DNA of 64,000 nucleotides from the NCBI RefSeq assembly GCF_000835495.1, contig NW_015622545.1, positions 3,550,777 to 3,614,776 on the forward strand, read 5' to 3'. This stretch comes from Cladophialophora immunda (Eukaryota; Ascomycota; Eurotiomycetes; Chaetothyriales; Herpotrichiellaceae). This document shows, piece after piece, positions 19,721 through 29,594 of this stretch (positions are counted from its first letter, which is position 1; each line of letters begins with the position of its first letter). The notes beneath the pieces are model-generated. The model worked only from the letters and a program-made list of their open reading frames with translations, was not told where the DNA came from and did no database searches. Position numbers and translations under genes: made by a program.

Positions 19721-20763
19721 ATGCCGCGCGAGGACATCTCCTTCCAGACCGCCGATAACGTCACCTTGAGAGGGTGGTTTTACAAGCCTTCGGAGAGCGA
19801 CACGGCCCTACCGTGCTTGGTGATGGCCCATGGGTTCTCTTCCCTGAAAGAAATGGATCTTAACACGTTTGCCGAGTACTTTACAACCCACCTCCCCCTG
19901 TCCTGCCTGGTGTACGACAACCGGGGATTCGGCGACAGTGACACGAAGGAGGGACAACCCCGCCACGAAATCCTGCCCACCCAGCAGACGAGCGACTTTT
20001 CAGACGCCATCACCTACGCGCAGTCGAGGGTCGATGTCAACCCTGACAAAATCGGCGTCTGGGGCAGTTCCTACAGCGGCGGCCATGTGCTCTGGGTTGG
20101 TGCGGTGGACCGCAGGGTGAAGGTGGTGCTCAGCCAAGTGCCCTGCGTCGATGGCTGGGCCAACTTCCACCGTCTCATACGCCCGGATTTCGTGGCGGGC
20201 TTGAACAAGCTGTTCCAAGAAGGTGCGCAGTCGATCTTCGCAGTCTCTCATATCCGTCCTAAATCGAAGCGCAGATCGGCTGGCAAGAGCCGCAGGCAAA
20301 CCGCCCGGCTTGTTGCCCGTGGTTGATGCCGATCCCCATAAACCATCGGCGCTGCCCACCCCGGACAGCCATGAATTCTTCACAGGATGGGGGAAGAAGA
20401 GCAACTGGAAGAACGACGTGACGGTGAAAACGTACGTGACCAAAAGTCCCCCCCCCCCCTTTTCAACATGATGAACCATTCCTCGTTGACACGGGAGGGG
20501 TTTTCCTCAGGATCGAGGCCTTTCGCGAGTATAACCCGTCGGCGCACATCCACCACATATCGCCCACGCCTCTACTCATGACGGTTGCGGAAAATGACGT
20601 GCTGACGCCGACCGACCTGGCCCTGGACGCCTATTCGAGGGCGCTGGAACCCAAGCAGCTGCATCTCCTGCCCGGTGGTCATTTCGACGCTTATTCCGGG
20701 CCCAACTTCGAAAGGAATGCTGGTCAGCAAGCGCAGTTTCTGAGGGAGCATCTGTGCGGGTAG
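19721..20763 (+). CDS. alpha/beta hydrolase, polyketide-transferase/S15-like
   Basis: Exons 19721-20222, 20275-20431 and 20511-20763 give 303 residues. The protein belongs to the alpha/beta hydrolases that include the fumagillin polyketide transferase type (Fma-AT) and X-Pro dipeptidyl-peptidase-like enzymes. Motifs: VMAHGFSSLKEMD (oxyanion hole), YDNRGFGDSD, nucleophile elbow WGSSYSGG (Ser117), a late Asp (VAENDVLTP) and the catalytic His (LPGGHFDAY). Fungal members often sit in biosynthetic clusters and act as thioester hydrolases or acyl transferases. The introns have donors GTGCGC and GTACGT. The second contains a 12-base C run (20448-20459). The gene is divergent from the SDR. Actual substrate unknown. 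Confidence 0.85.
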
Positions 20764-21417
20764 AGAGACTAAGCGAGAATCGCCGTGGCCGTAGACAGAC
20801 ATAGAGGAGGATTCGGATCCGATGCCCCGTCCCTCGTACAGTCATCAGGTGGCGCCACAATGGACGGGGGGGATAGGCCTAGACGACTTCCTGGTTGGTC
20901 TGTAGAGAATTGTTAAGCAACTGAATTTATGCCCCAGCATTACGAGGGACTTTGTTAGACTGAGGATCTTTGGCCCTGACAGATCACTGAGGGTCTCGTC
21001 TTCGTGTGTCCCCTACCGATATCGTCAAGGTAGCCTACAGCTGCCGACAACCTTCACTGCTCTAGCTGCTCTGGGTGGGTCGAGGTCACTATCGCTATGG
21101 ACGTCATCTTCGATCCCACGGGGATTTTCTCAATGGCGCCTTCAAACTCGAGCTTCGTCTAAGCGACTCCAGCGATTTCCCTACGTTTGACTGGCATCCC
21201 TGCACTGCCGGGTTTTGCCGCATCCACTCCAGGCGGCGCCTCGGACATAAGAACGACGTCGAGAAGGCCCCTTTATCCGCTGACCCGGTATAATTATTTT
21301 TCTCGTTGTATGATACATATATATGGAGGCTATATTGCCACCGACCTCTACCACTGCCATGCAGGCTGTTCCGAGCCACGCACCGTCCTGAGCGACCATA
21401 CCCTGCGACTCGCGACG
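20764..21417. other. Promoter region of the zinc-cluster regulator; no gene seen
   Basis: The stretch between the hydrolase stop and the regulator ATG is 654 bp. The regulator frame is open from 21187, but the first credible start is 21418, so part is 5' UTR. A TATA-like word (tacatatatatgg) lies near 21312, and single CCGCA (about 21213) and CCGCT half-sites occur. Confidence 0.4.
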
Positions 21418-24273
21418 ATGGAGGAAGCATTCCAGCCCCGTGCGCCTAAGAGGCAAAGGAGACAGTACCAGAGCTGCGACAATTGTCGCAAAGGCCGGCG
21501 AGCCTGCAACGCGGTGTCCCTAGGTATCAACCCCCTGCAGCAGAACACCCCGGCTACGGGCGCTGCATCGATAGCCTGCTCGACTTGTCAACGCTCCAAG
21601 AAGGAGTGCACGTTCCGGTGGTTGCAGGAAATTCCGCGCGGGACGCTGCCAGAATGTCTCAAGCAGAAATTCAGCACGCGCTACGATCCTGTTATGCACG
21701 GCGGAGGCGGAGAAGTCCCTCAGGGCTCTCAACCACCACCACAATCCCGCCCGGCCAATGTCAGCAGTTCCAATGAGACAGCGAACCGGAGAACAAACGC
21801 CATAAGTCAACCAGTTGAGAGGCAGAACAACGGCCCACGGCAAGTCCGGATAGCACCGCATCGCGACCAGCTGGGAATGAATAACGTTGAGCAGCAATCA
21901 ACTGGCCTATCCAGAAATGATGTCGGTAGCGCGGCTGATGTCGCAGCGGACTGCACCAACTGGCTGGAAAATATCGGATGGTCAACTTCCCTCCTTGACG
22001 ACGACCGAGGGCAAGCGTTCTGGCAGTCCGGGACTGCGCAGGTCGGCGAGCGGGGGCTACCGTTCGATGACAGTGGTCAATCTACAACATTTGCAAGCTG
22101 GGACTCGCCCTTGTATGGATCACTGCTCGACTATGCGCGGTCAAATGCTGAAGGCCTCGACGGTGGCGTGGACGATTCACACCGCCTTCTATCCTATCCC
22201 TTTGAGCAGACGGACACGGTCAATCAGACACAGGACACGGACGACTTGGCCTTGCTCACCGATTCGATGCTGGGGAGTATTCCACCGTGCACACCGCCGG
22301 TTCCGGACGATGTGTCGTTCAACATGCGAGAATTCGACCTCACGCAGTCCTTCAGCAAGTGCCTGATCTCCGACCGGCTACTCGCCGTGTACCACGACAG
22401 TTTCGAGACTTCGCTCTCTTGCTGGGTCACCGAGTCGAACTGCCCGTTCAAGCTGCCGCGGCTGCTTCTGGGGAGCGCCAGCCAGAGAACCAGGCTGCTT
22501 TCATATCTGGCGAGCACCGGCTTCTATCAACGGATCCGGAGGCTAGACGGCGCCTTTTCCCCGCTTCGCAAGCAGCCGCTGAGCCGCGGGGACTGCGCCA
22601 GGGCGTCTAGAGCTCTTATGCTCGCAATATTGGCGTTCGCCAGCCAGTGGACCCATTCGCATGACCGGCGACGCCGGCGAGTGCACTCCGTCTACCCGGA
22701 AACAGACGCCACGGAGTCTCGCCATGCAGCTGGAAAGAATGTGCCGGACACCGCCGGAGCGAGTCCTCACGACTTCGAGCGCCTCATCCAGCAGAGCCTC
22801 TGGAACGAGGCGGCAGACGCCGTCCACGCGTGTTTCAATGTCGACTCCTTCGAACTCATCTTTGCCCAGATAATATTCTCAATCATGGAGAGAGCCTCCG
22901 GCCACGGCAGGTCCGAGGCCCATGAGCATGCGAGGGTGGTCTCCTATCACGGCGATCGATCCTCATTCGCGAACGTGTCGGCCAGCGACCCCAGGGACCG
23001 CGTCATTGCTTCCTCGCATCGAAGAAGAGTGGTCGCGGTTGGCAATGAAAGATATCTCGAGATCGCACTGCGTCACCTGCTCGCCTGGAAGAAGAGAATC
23101 GCCTCCGCCCGGCGGCAACAAGCGGCGCTCGCTCTGCTGCCCTTGGGACACACTGCGAGCCCGCACCAGCCCATCCTGGCGGAAGATTACCAGGCGTTTG
23201 ACATGTTCTTTTGGTTCGGCGTCATGTGTGACACCACCGCGGCCGTCCTGAACGAGCGGGTTCCCGTGATTCCCGACACCGACGCGGTCTTCAACCTTGA
23301 CGACGGGCCAACAGCGTCCCCGCCGACCGGAGGAGACGCTCCGTTCGGAAGACACGATCACCGCCCGAGAAGCACTGCGGCGAGAGCTACCGTCTGGGGA
23401 TCCTGCGTGGCGAACGCTCAGCCCCTTTTTGGGGCGCCCACAGTGCGGTGGCCGTGGGCGCAGGGAGACGCCGAAAGCGTGCTCCAGGAAGCCATCCCGG
23501 TCAAGGTCCTGCTGTGGCGGCGGATCACGGTCATCAAGACGCTCCTGGCCCGCGATGAGACGCCCCCGGGGGCGATCGAGCGGTGTGTCGCGGAGACGCT
23601 GCGGGTGTACGAGCACTGGCAGCACCACTACGGCGACTTCATGCGGGACTGCGTCTCCCACCACGCCCAGCTGCCGTTCAAGATCCAGTCGTGGTACGTC
23701 ATCCTCTCCAGCCACTGGCACCTGGCCGGCCTGCTCGTGGCGCATTACATCGACCTGGCGGACGGGAGTGTGAGGTCGGAGGCCGTGCCGCGGTCCCTGC
23801 GCCAGTCGTCGGCGCTGGTGTGGGAACTGCAGAAAGCCAACGCCTATGCCATCGCCGACCTGGCGCGCGTGGCGAAACCGCCCGAGGCCGCCGGTCTGTC
23901 GCACCACGATCGATCCTTCCACTACGCCACCGCCTACGGCGCCCTCGTCACGGAGCCTTGGCCGGAAGTCCTCACCCAGGCCCTCACAAGGGCGTGCGAA
24001 GTGCTGCTGGGCTGGCTGTCGTCCACGAAGGACCCAACGCCGCGCACTTCGCAGCAGACGTGGGTTTCCGCCAACACGAGCGCGTCCGAGTTGACTCGGC
24101 ACGCCGCGAGTTGCATCGACGCGCTCCATCTGCTGGGGAGCAGCTCGGACCTGGCACAGCTGATGGCGTCGTCGCTCGAGGACCAGCTGCAGGCGTTGAC
24201 CGAGCCCCCGCCCCCGGCCCCGGCCTTTGACGTCCACTGGCAGGATTTCGGCTACGACAACTTGGTCTATTGA
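21418..24273 (+). CDS. Zn2Cys6 transcription factor with AlcR-like stretched zinc cluster
   Basis: This is a 951-residue single-exon regulator. The binuclear zinc cluster spans residues 20-64: C20-x2-C23-x6-C30, then 23 residues, then C54-x2-C57-x6-C64, followed by TFRWL. Ordinary Gal4-type clusters have 5-12 residues in that loop. The long loop and the CTFxWL ending match AlcR, the ethanol-utilisation activator of Aspergillus nidulans. A basic stretch precedes the cluster (PKRQRRQYQS). The middle region (FDMFFWFGVMCDTTAAVLNE) is typical of the fungal-specific regulatory domain. The C-terminal half is unusually GC-rich, which creates long antisense shadows. It lies between the hydrolase and the MmgE/PrpD gene and is the likely local regulator. 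The inducer is unknown. Confidence 0.85.
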   Translation: MEEAFQPRAPKRQRRQYQSCDNCRKGRRACNAVSLGINPLQQNTPATGAASIACSTCQRSKKECTFRWLQEIPRGTLPECLKQKFSTRYDPVMHGGGGEVPQGSQPPPQSRPANVSSSNETANRRTNAISQPVERQNNGPRQVRIAPHRDQLGMNNVEQQSTGLSRNDVGSAADVAADCTNWLENIGWSTSLLDDDRGQAFWQSGTAQVGERGLPFDDSGQSTTFASWDSPLYGSLLDYARSNAEGLDGGVDDSHRLLSYPFEQTDTVNQTQDTDDLALLTDSMLGSIPPCTPPVPDDVSFNMREFDLTQSFSKCLISDRLLAVYHDSFETSLSCWVTESNCPFKLPRLLLGSASQRTRLLSYLASTGFYQRIRRLDGAFSPLRKQPLSRGDCARASRALMLAILAFASQWTHSHDRRRRRVHSVYPETDATESRHAAGKNVPDTAGASPHDFERLIQQSLWNEAADAVHACFNVDSFELIFAQIIFSIMERASGHGRSEAHEHARVVSYHGDRSSFANVSASDPRDRVIASSHRRRVVAVGNERYLEIALRHLLAWKKRIASARRQQAALALLPLGHTASPHQPILAEDYQAFDMFFWFGVMCDTTAAVLNERVPVIPDTDAVFNLDDGPTASPPTGGDAPFGRHDHRPRSTAARATVWGSCVANAQPLFGAPTVRWPWAQGDAESVLQEAIPVKVLLWRRITVIKTLLARDETPPGAIERCVAETLRVYEHWQHHYGDFMRDCVSHHAQLPFKIQSWYVILSSHWHLAGLLVAHYIDLADGSVRSEAVPRSLRQSSALVWELQKANAYAIADLARVAKPPEAAGLSHHDRSFHYATAYGALVTEPWPEVLTQALTRACEVLLGWLSSTKDPTPRTSQQTWVSANTSASELTRHAASCIDALHLLGSSSDLAQLMASSLEDQLQALTEPPPPAPAFDVHWQDFGYDNLVY

Positions 24274-25165
24274 TTCACGCGCCGTAGATCTAATGGGTAT
24301 CATGTCTTGTGATGATGTGTCTATACTCAAGGGCGTCCACTATATTTCAGTTTATGGCTGAGAGTTTTGAGGTAAACTGGTAAACTGTATGTATGAACAT
24401 GATGCGTCCTCTTGTCGAGCATGCCTATTACATTGCAGGTCTGGGCAGGCCCAATCTTCATCCATTCGCCTCCGTCCTCGTGGTCTCAGAATCCCTTTCT
24501 TCCCTTTGCTCAACCCTTCCCCAGCCAGCATGTTCGAACCAACTCACTCGTATTTCTGGGCCGTCGTGAACCACTCTGGGCGGTACAAGCACCGTCACAA
24601 TAGCAAGGACTCTCGCCGCTCGTCCGGTGAATCGGCAGCGCACCATCTACTTGGATTCAGGGCGTCGGAAGACCGTGCAGTATTGTGTCCACTACCCGTC
24701 TACGGAGCGTTTCTTCACGTCAGCGTGCTAGTATAAGGTTTTCGCGTGAGCATTATCTAGCGTTGTTGGGGTCCCCGTCTCTCGGTAGCTCTCATTCATC
24801 ATGCAGTGTTAGCTCACAGACGGTACCGAGAGGTCGGTACTTTAGGGAGGTACATATGGGTAGGGAGGTGGGTTGCGGAACCGCAGCGACGGCGATTGGT
24901 GCTGGTGCCATTGATTGGTCCATCCTGGATTCCTGTCTCGCCTGTACGGTCCCAAGAGTACGTCCATAGCAGAACACCAGGACGACAGTTCTATGACTAC
25001 ACGCTCTTTATCTCAATGGTCCGTCGGATGCCTTGTCTCTGGTATATCCCGAGACGCGCAGAGGCAGCAGTCGAGGAGACCCTCCTTCTCCCCACAATCG
25101 GGCCCCAGCCCTCGAGCGTACGTGCGTATGCCTTCGCACCCGCTTCTATCCCCGGACAGAACGAC
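24274..25165. other. Convergent intergenic region, no gene seen
   Basis: This 0.9-kb gap lies between the 3' ends of the regulator (+) and the MmgE/PrpD gene (-). It contains a second TGCGG-N2-CCGCA palindrome at 24874-24885. I see no supported gene. Confidence 0.4.
24874..24885. promoter_or_regulatory. Second TGCGG-N2-CCGCA palindrome
   Basis: The half-sites and 2-bp spacing equal those at 19238-19249, here with spacer AA. It lies between two 3' ends, so it is not in an obvious promoter. It could serve an unannotated transcript or be chance. Confidence 0.3.
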
Positions 25166-26647
25166 TTATAACCCTTTCGCCAGTGCAGACACATCGGCGA
25201 CCCCCTGCAGCGCCAACGCCGCGTCGCTGGCCTTCCTGGCCCCCTCGGCGCCCAGCACGGGGGTGACCTGGTCGATGAACTTGTCCTGCAGCTGTGCGTC
25301 CGTCATGGGCACCTCGAGGCTGCCGATGGCGTGCGTGACGTGTTTGGTGAGCGTCGTGGCGGTCGGGCCGTCGAACTCGACGACGACCTCGGCCTCGTCG
25401 GCGCCCAGGCCCGCGTCCGCCGCGGCGTCGATCCGGTCCCTGACGGCCACGATCTCGGCGCCGGTGACCACCGCGTCCTCGTACTGCGCGGGGCCGGCCT
25501 TGCCCAGGACCAAGCCGACCGCGCCGCCGTGGTAGACGCTGAACTTGGCCTGCAGGCCGTCCTGGGGCGTCTTCTTGCCCGTCAGCTCCAGCACCAGCGG
25601 GTGGACCTTGCAGTGGACGCGCCGGATCTGCGCGGCGGTGAGGCCGCGCTGCCGCATGTCGCGGTGCAGCTGGATGCAGGCGTCGATGATCGGGTGCACG
25701 ACGATGCCGCAGGGGAACGGCTTGAACGAGTTCTTCTCTGTCTCCCACACCTGGCCCAGCGTCGGCATCACGGCGTCCAGGTGCCGCGTCTCGCTCACCA
25801 CGTTAACCCACCCGCGCTTGGCCTCCAGGGCCTGCGTGGACGAGGTGTACCCCTTGGACGCGAGCACCGCCGCCATGAGGCCGTTCTGCGCCGCCCGCCC
25901 CACGTGGAACGACTTTGTGTCGGAGCCGAACATCTCGCGCAGGCCCGTGACCTGGGTCGCGGCGATGCCGATGGCGTGGGCCATCTGCTCGGTGGTGAGA
26001 TTGAGCAGTTTGCCCACGGCGACCGCGGCGCCGATCGAGCCGGTCGTCGACGTGATGTGCCTGTGGCGCATTCAGTCAGTCGACTCCCTTGACGATACCG
26101 TTCATGCCAGAGACAATCAGAGCATTTCGTTCTCCTTCATGGCGGTTCCCTCTACAAACAACGACGAAAGCACTCACCAGCCGATATCATAATGCTTCGG
26201 CCACACGGCCAACCCGACTTTACACTCGGCCTCGATGCCCGCCACCAGGGCGAGGATGAACTCGTCGCCGGCGACGGGTTTCCCCAGCGCCTCGGCCTGC
26301 GCGAGCAAGGCACTCGCCACGGGTCCTGTCGGGTGGATGATGGTCTCGAGATGCGTGTCGTCGTAGTCGTGGACGTGCGAGGCGATGCCGTTGATGAGGG
26401 CCGCGTGCGACGCATCCGCGCTGCCGATGTCGCCTCCCCCTGAGCGGTGGCCCAGGATGCTGGAAGTGGGCTTGCCGAAGAAGGGCGCCAGGGCCTCGAG
26501 CGCCGTCGTCGTGGTAGGGTGGTTCGAGCCGCCCAGCGCGCAGCCCGTCCAGTTGTAGAAACTGCGCACCGCGGCCTGGCTGACGGCCGCGGGCAGGTCA
26601 CTGGATTGTAGAGACGTGCTCCACGCCGCGAGGCGGAGAGTCGCCAT
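25166..26647 (-). CDS. MmgE/PrpD family enzyme (cis-aconitate decarboxylase / 2-methylcitrate dehydratase-like)
   Basis: Exons 26178-26647 and 25166-26060 encode 454 residues across a 117-nt intron (GTGAGT...CACAG). The MmgE/PrpD fold covers 2-methylcitrate dehydratase and cis-aconitate decarboxylase (itaconate-forming CadA/IRG1). Visible family motifs: HVHDYDDTHLETIIHPTGPV, whose Asp, Thr and His correspond to active-site residues of IRG1; ALVAGIEAECKVGLAV; DIGWHITSTTGSIGAAVAVG across the splice site; and NSFKPFPCGIVVHPIIDA. There is no clear mitochondrial targeting sequence. The length is slightly below CadA (490). It is convergent with the zinc-cluster regulator and is the likely metabolic core of this locus. 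Whether it decarboxylates or dehydrates cannot be told from sequence alone. Confidence 0.88.
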
Positions 26648-27487
26648 TTTTGGTTGTTGTTTCCTTTTGCTCTTCTTTCCTGAGTTCTGTCTGTGTGTGG
26701 GATCACGGATCTGGTTCTTGTTCTAGATCTGATCTGCGTGCCTTTGGTGTAGGTAACGCGATAGTTAAAGTCCTCTCGTGCCCTGTCAGTCTCAGATGTA
26801 GTGCCGCGATTCCTCCTATGTCGACGCTCGCCTATCCTGGTCCCAGCTCAGCCAGCTCGAAGCGCTATATCAGCAAAGACGATGCTTCCTTGCGCGAAAG
26901 AGGGCTTAGATCTAACCTTCAAGGGTAATCATAGCATATCGTGAAGAGTTGTCCTTCGTGAAATCACATTATCGTATATATATACATACCTGTCCTTGCC
27001 GGCAAATGATCCATTGGGCTTTTTCCAAAGCCCATCCGACGGCTTTCCCCACGGGCATTGTCCGCTCCGCTGCGACGTTGATGCTGGAGACAGATGACGA
27101 CGGGTCGCTCGAATGCATCCCCTCACGGAAGGAACTTGGCCGATATCGCAAGAGGGCCACCACTTTCTTCTCCAACGGTGCGAATCTATCGGGGGTGGGG
27201 AGAGAATCGACAGAGACACAAAACCACTTATTGTTCCTGGCTCGTAGGGAACAGGTTGTAGGAGCATAGGACCTGGGACCTGGAACCTGAGGATGCACGC
27301 CACGACTATAGATACTGATCCCAGAAACAGGGAGGAAACGGTGTTCAGAATTACCTTTTTACCAGCCAGGCCTGCCTATTTACCTCCTTCGCATACTCGA
27401 GTCCGGGATTAGTCGCCTATGTAGGTCAATCTCAATCATCACCACTATTGCCGTACATCTCCAGTGTCCACTTCCACTGCCTCCCCC
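26648..27487. promoter_or_regulatory. Promoter of the MmgE/PrpD gene
   Basis: This is 0.84 kb upstream of the minus-strand gene, ending at the 3' end of the next minus-strand gene. Tandem CCGCT half-sites (CCGCTCCGCT, 27062-27071; AGCGG on the other strand) lie about 415 bp upstream of the start. AGCGG fits the WGCGG half-site of AlcR-type regulators. An alternating TA run (gtatatatatacat) lies near 26976. Confidence 0.35.
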
Positions 27488-29594
27488 TCAATCGTACTCG
27501 GTGCTCGTATGAGACGCCCACGTCTTGGACGGCCTCATCTGGTCGAGTGGCGGCGGTGCCGGGCTAAAGCCATTGGTGGTCGAAGCGATGCTCGCCCTCC
27601 TCGCTTTGCCGTTGCCGTTGTAGGCCTTCCGGTACTCCCTCTCTGCCTGCCTGAGTACCTGCCATTCCAGCAAGCCCTGTTGGAAGATGCCGGTCTTGGG
27701 GAACAATGCGACGCCCGGGTGCACCAGCTCTTCCCCTTGATCTGGGGTCACCGTCGCGGTGTCGCGCTTGCGGTACAGTCGGGGACTCACACAGAGCGGT
27801 TCGAAGGCGCTTTCTCTGCAGACCCCTAGAGACGGGTTGGGCGCGTCCTCGAGGTCGAGGCCTTCGCTGAACTCCTTCCACCCCTTGCCGCCGTCCACGG
27901 AGGGACTGAAGTCGAAGGAGACCGGGGATCGATCGCGCCATGATTCTTGGCCCAGCTCCATTGCCGTGGTGAAGATCTTCTTCAGCTCGGACCGGAAATC
28001 GACCTTATTCTTTTCTCCCAGCAACGGCTCGAGAATCTGGATGACATTCAGGTCAATCGCGACTCCAATCTTGTCTCCGACGTCCACCCCGTTGTCAAGC
28101 CGATCCAGAACCTTCACAGTGGATACTCTCCAGTCGTTTTGGATCTCTTCGCCGTCGGCACTCAGGCGTAGATATATCTCGTGGATGAGCGATCTGTCTT
28201 TTTTGTTCTTCCAGAGGTGCCGGGAGAAAAAGGGCGGCCACACGGTGTCACGGATGGCGTTGAAGATGATGTTCTGCACAAAGGCGAGCCGAAGAACTCG
28301 TGCACATGGCGAATCGGTGATTGGGACCACGTCAAAAGTGCTCCGTTTCTTTTTGAGTTGTTTATGTATTCCGGCAGGATCCTAATTCATACAACGCATG
28401 AGAATGACCAGCAAAACAGAGTGGCAGAACACCGTTTCCCTCCAAGAATCGGTGCCCGGGATGGCAGGGCTTACCTCCTCTGCTTCTTCCGGTAGCTCGG
28501 AGAAGTATTCGTCCGCAATTGAAGCCACTGAGTCTACCAGACCTTTGTATCGTTCCGTGCTGTGGATGATGCTGTTTAGCCGAGTCCACGAGGCCAGGTG
28601 AAGGGAATGCAGGATCACTTACTAGTGTTCATCGGGTTGCCTTTCGACTTCATACTTGGCCTTCACGGCGGTGAGCGCCTGTTCGAGGTCCTGGATTTTT
28701 GCGTCGGCCTTGCCCTGCATCGTTTCGTGAGTCTGTATTTCCAAGTCCCGCAGCTTGGTCATGTCTTCGAGCTCTCGTTTCAGTTTTGTCCGCTCTTCCT
28801 CAAGCCCTTTTGCGGCGGCCTCTAGCCTGGTGATCTTCTCCTCGTTGTCCTTCTCCAACTGATCTCTTTTCATCTCAAGGTCTCTTTGCGACTTCAGCAT
28901 GGCAGTCTCTTGCTCCTTCTTCAGGGCTTCTATCATTTTCTCATACTTCTCCCTCTCCGCCTTTCCTGATTCTGCCTGTGACTTCAGTCGAGAGAGCTGC
29001 TTCTCATGTTGTACGCCCAAGTTACGTAGCTGCACTCTATGCCCCTGCCGGAGCTTCTCCATCTGCGTCACTAACGTTTCGTTCAGATTTTTCTCGTCTT
29101 GAAGCTGCTCCTCAAGATCCTGCCCTGCGCTGTATCGTTCCTCCACGGTCTTGACCATTTCTCCGTATTTATCGACCATCTCGGTGAGTTTAGCCACCGC
29201 GGTCTGGGTGACATTCATGCTCTGATTGATGGTTTGCACCTGGACATGCAACTCGGTGTTGAAACGACCAGAATCCACGCTGTCAATTTGGACGCTCTCC
29301 AGGTCATTGGTTTCGGTCCCGTTCGGCAGCCCATCAGACACCTTCTCTGCCTTCCCATTTGTCACTGCGTGCATGCCTGACTCGGACATGGAGGCTGGGC
29401 GGACCTTGCATTTCACAGCGGCCTTGAGTATATTGCGCGAGCACAAGAACCAACGACTAACTCACCGGGATCTTCTCTTTCTTATTCCTGATTGAACGGA
29501 CAGGGCGAAAGATCTTGTCCACATAAGACTCAGTGGTCGATATCTCGCGGTCCAGATGCCGGGAAAATCTGTAGTTAGGGACTTTGGGGGACAT
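27488..29594 (-). CDS. Coiled-coil protein of unknown function
   Basis: Four exons (29466-29594, 28623-29422, 28475-28559, 27488-28381) give 635 residues. The start MSPKVPNYRFSRHL lies in the first exon, found by following frame and splice signals (GTGAGT donor, CTCAAG acceptor). Starting at 29389 would drop this well-formed N-terminus. Residues ~120-310 form a long charged coiled coil. The C-terminal ~290 residues look globular (LRLAFVQNIIFNAIRDTVW ... WRDRSPVSFDF) and end in a Pro/Ser-rich tail. The second intron has two in-frame acceptors (before 28559 or ten bases upstream). I do not recognise the family. It could be a cytoskeletal or scaffold-type protein. It is not obviously part of the metabolic locus next to it. 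Confidence 0.7.

Noticed and set aside
19384..19758. 124-codon plus-strand frame upstream of the hydrolase
   Set aside because: No domain; overlaps the hydrolase start in another frame and lies in the divergent promoter.
22963..24330. 455-codon minus-strand frame
   Set aside because: It is antisense to the GC-rich C-terminal half of the zinc-cluster regulator; Arg/Gly/Pro-rich composition and no domain.
25331..26092. 253-codon plus-strand frame
   Set aside because: It is antisense to the MmgE/PrpD gene and crosses its intron; composition typical of a shadow frame.
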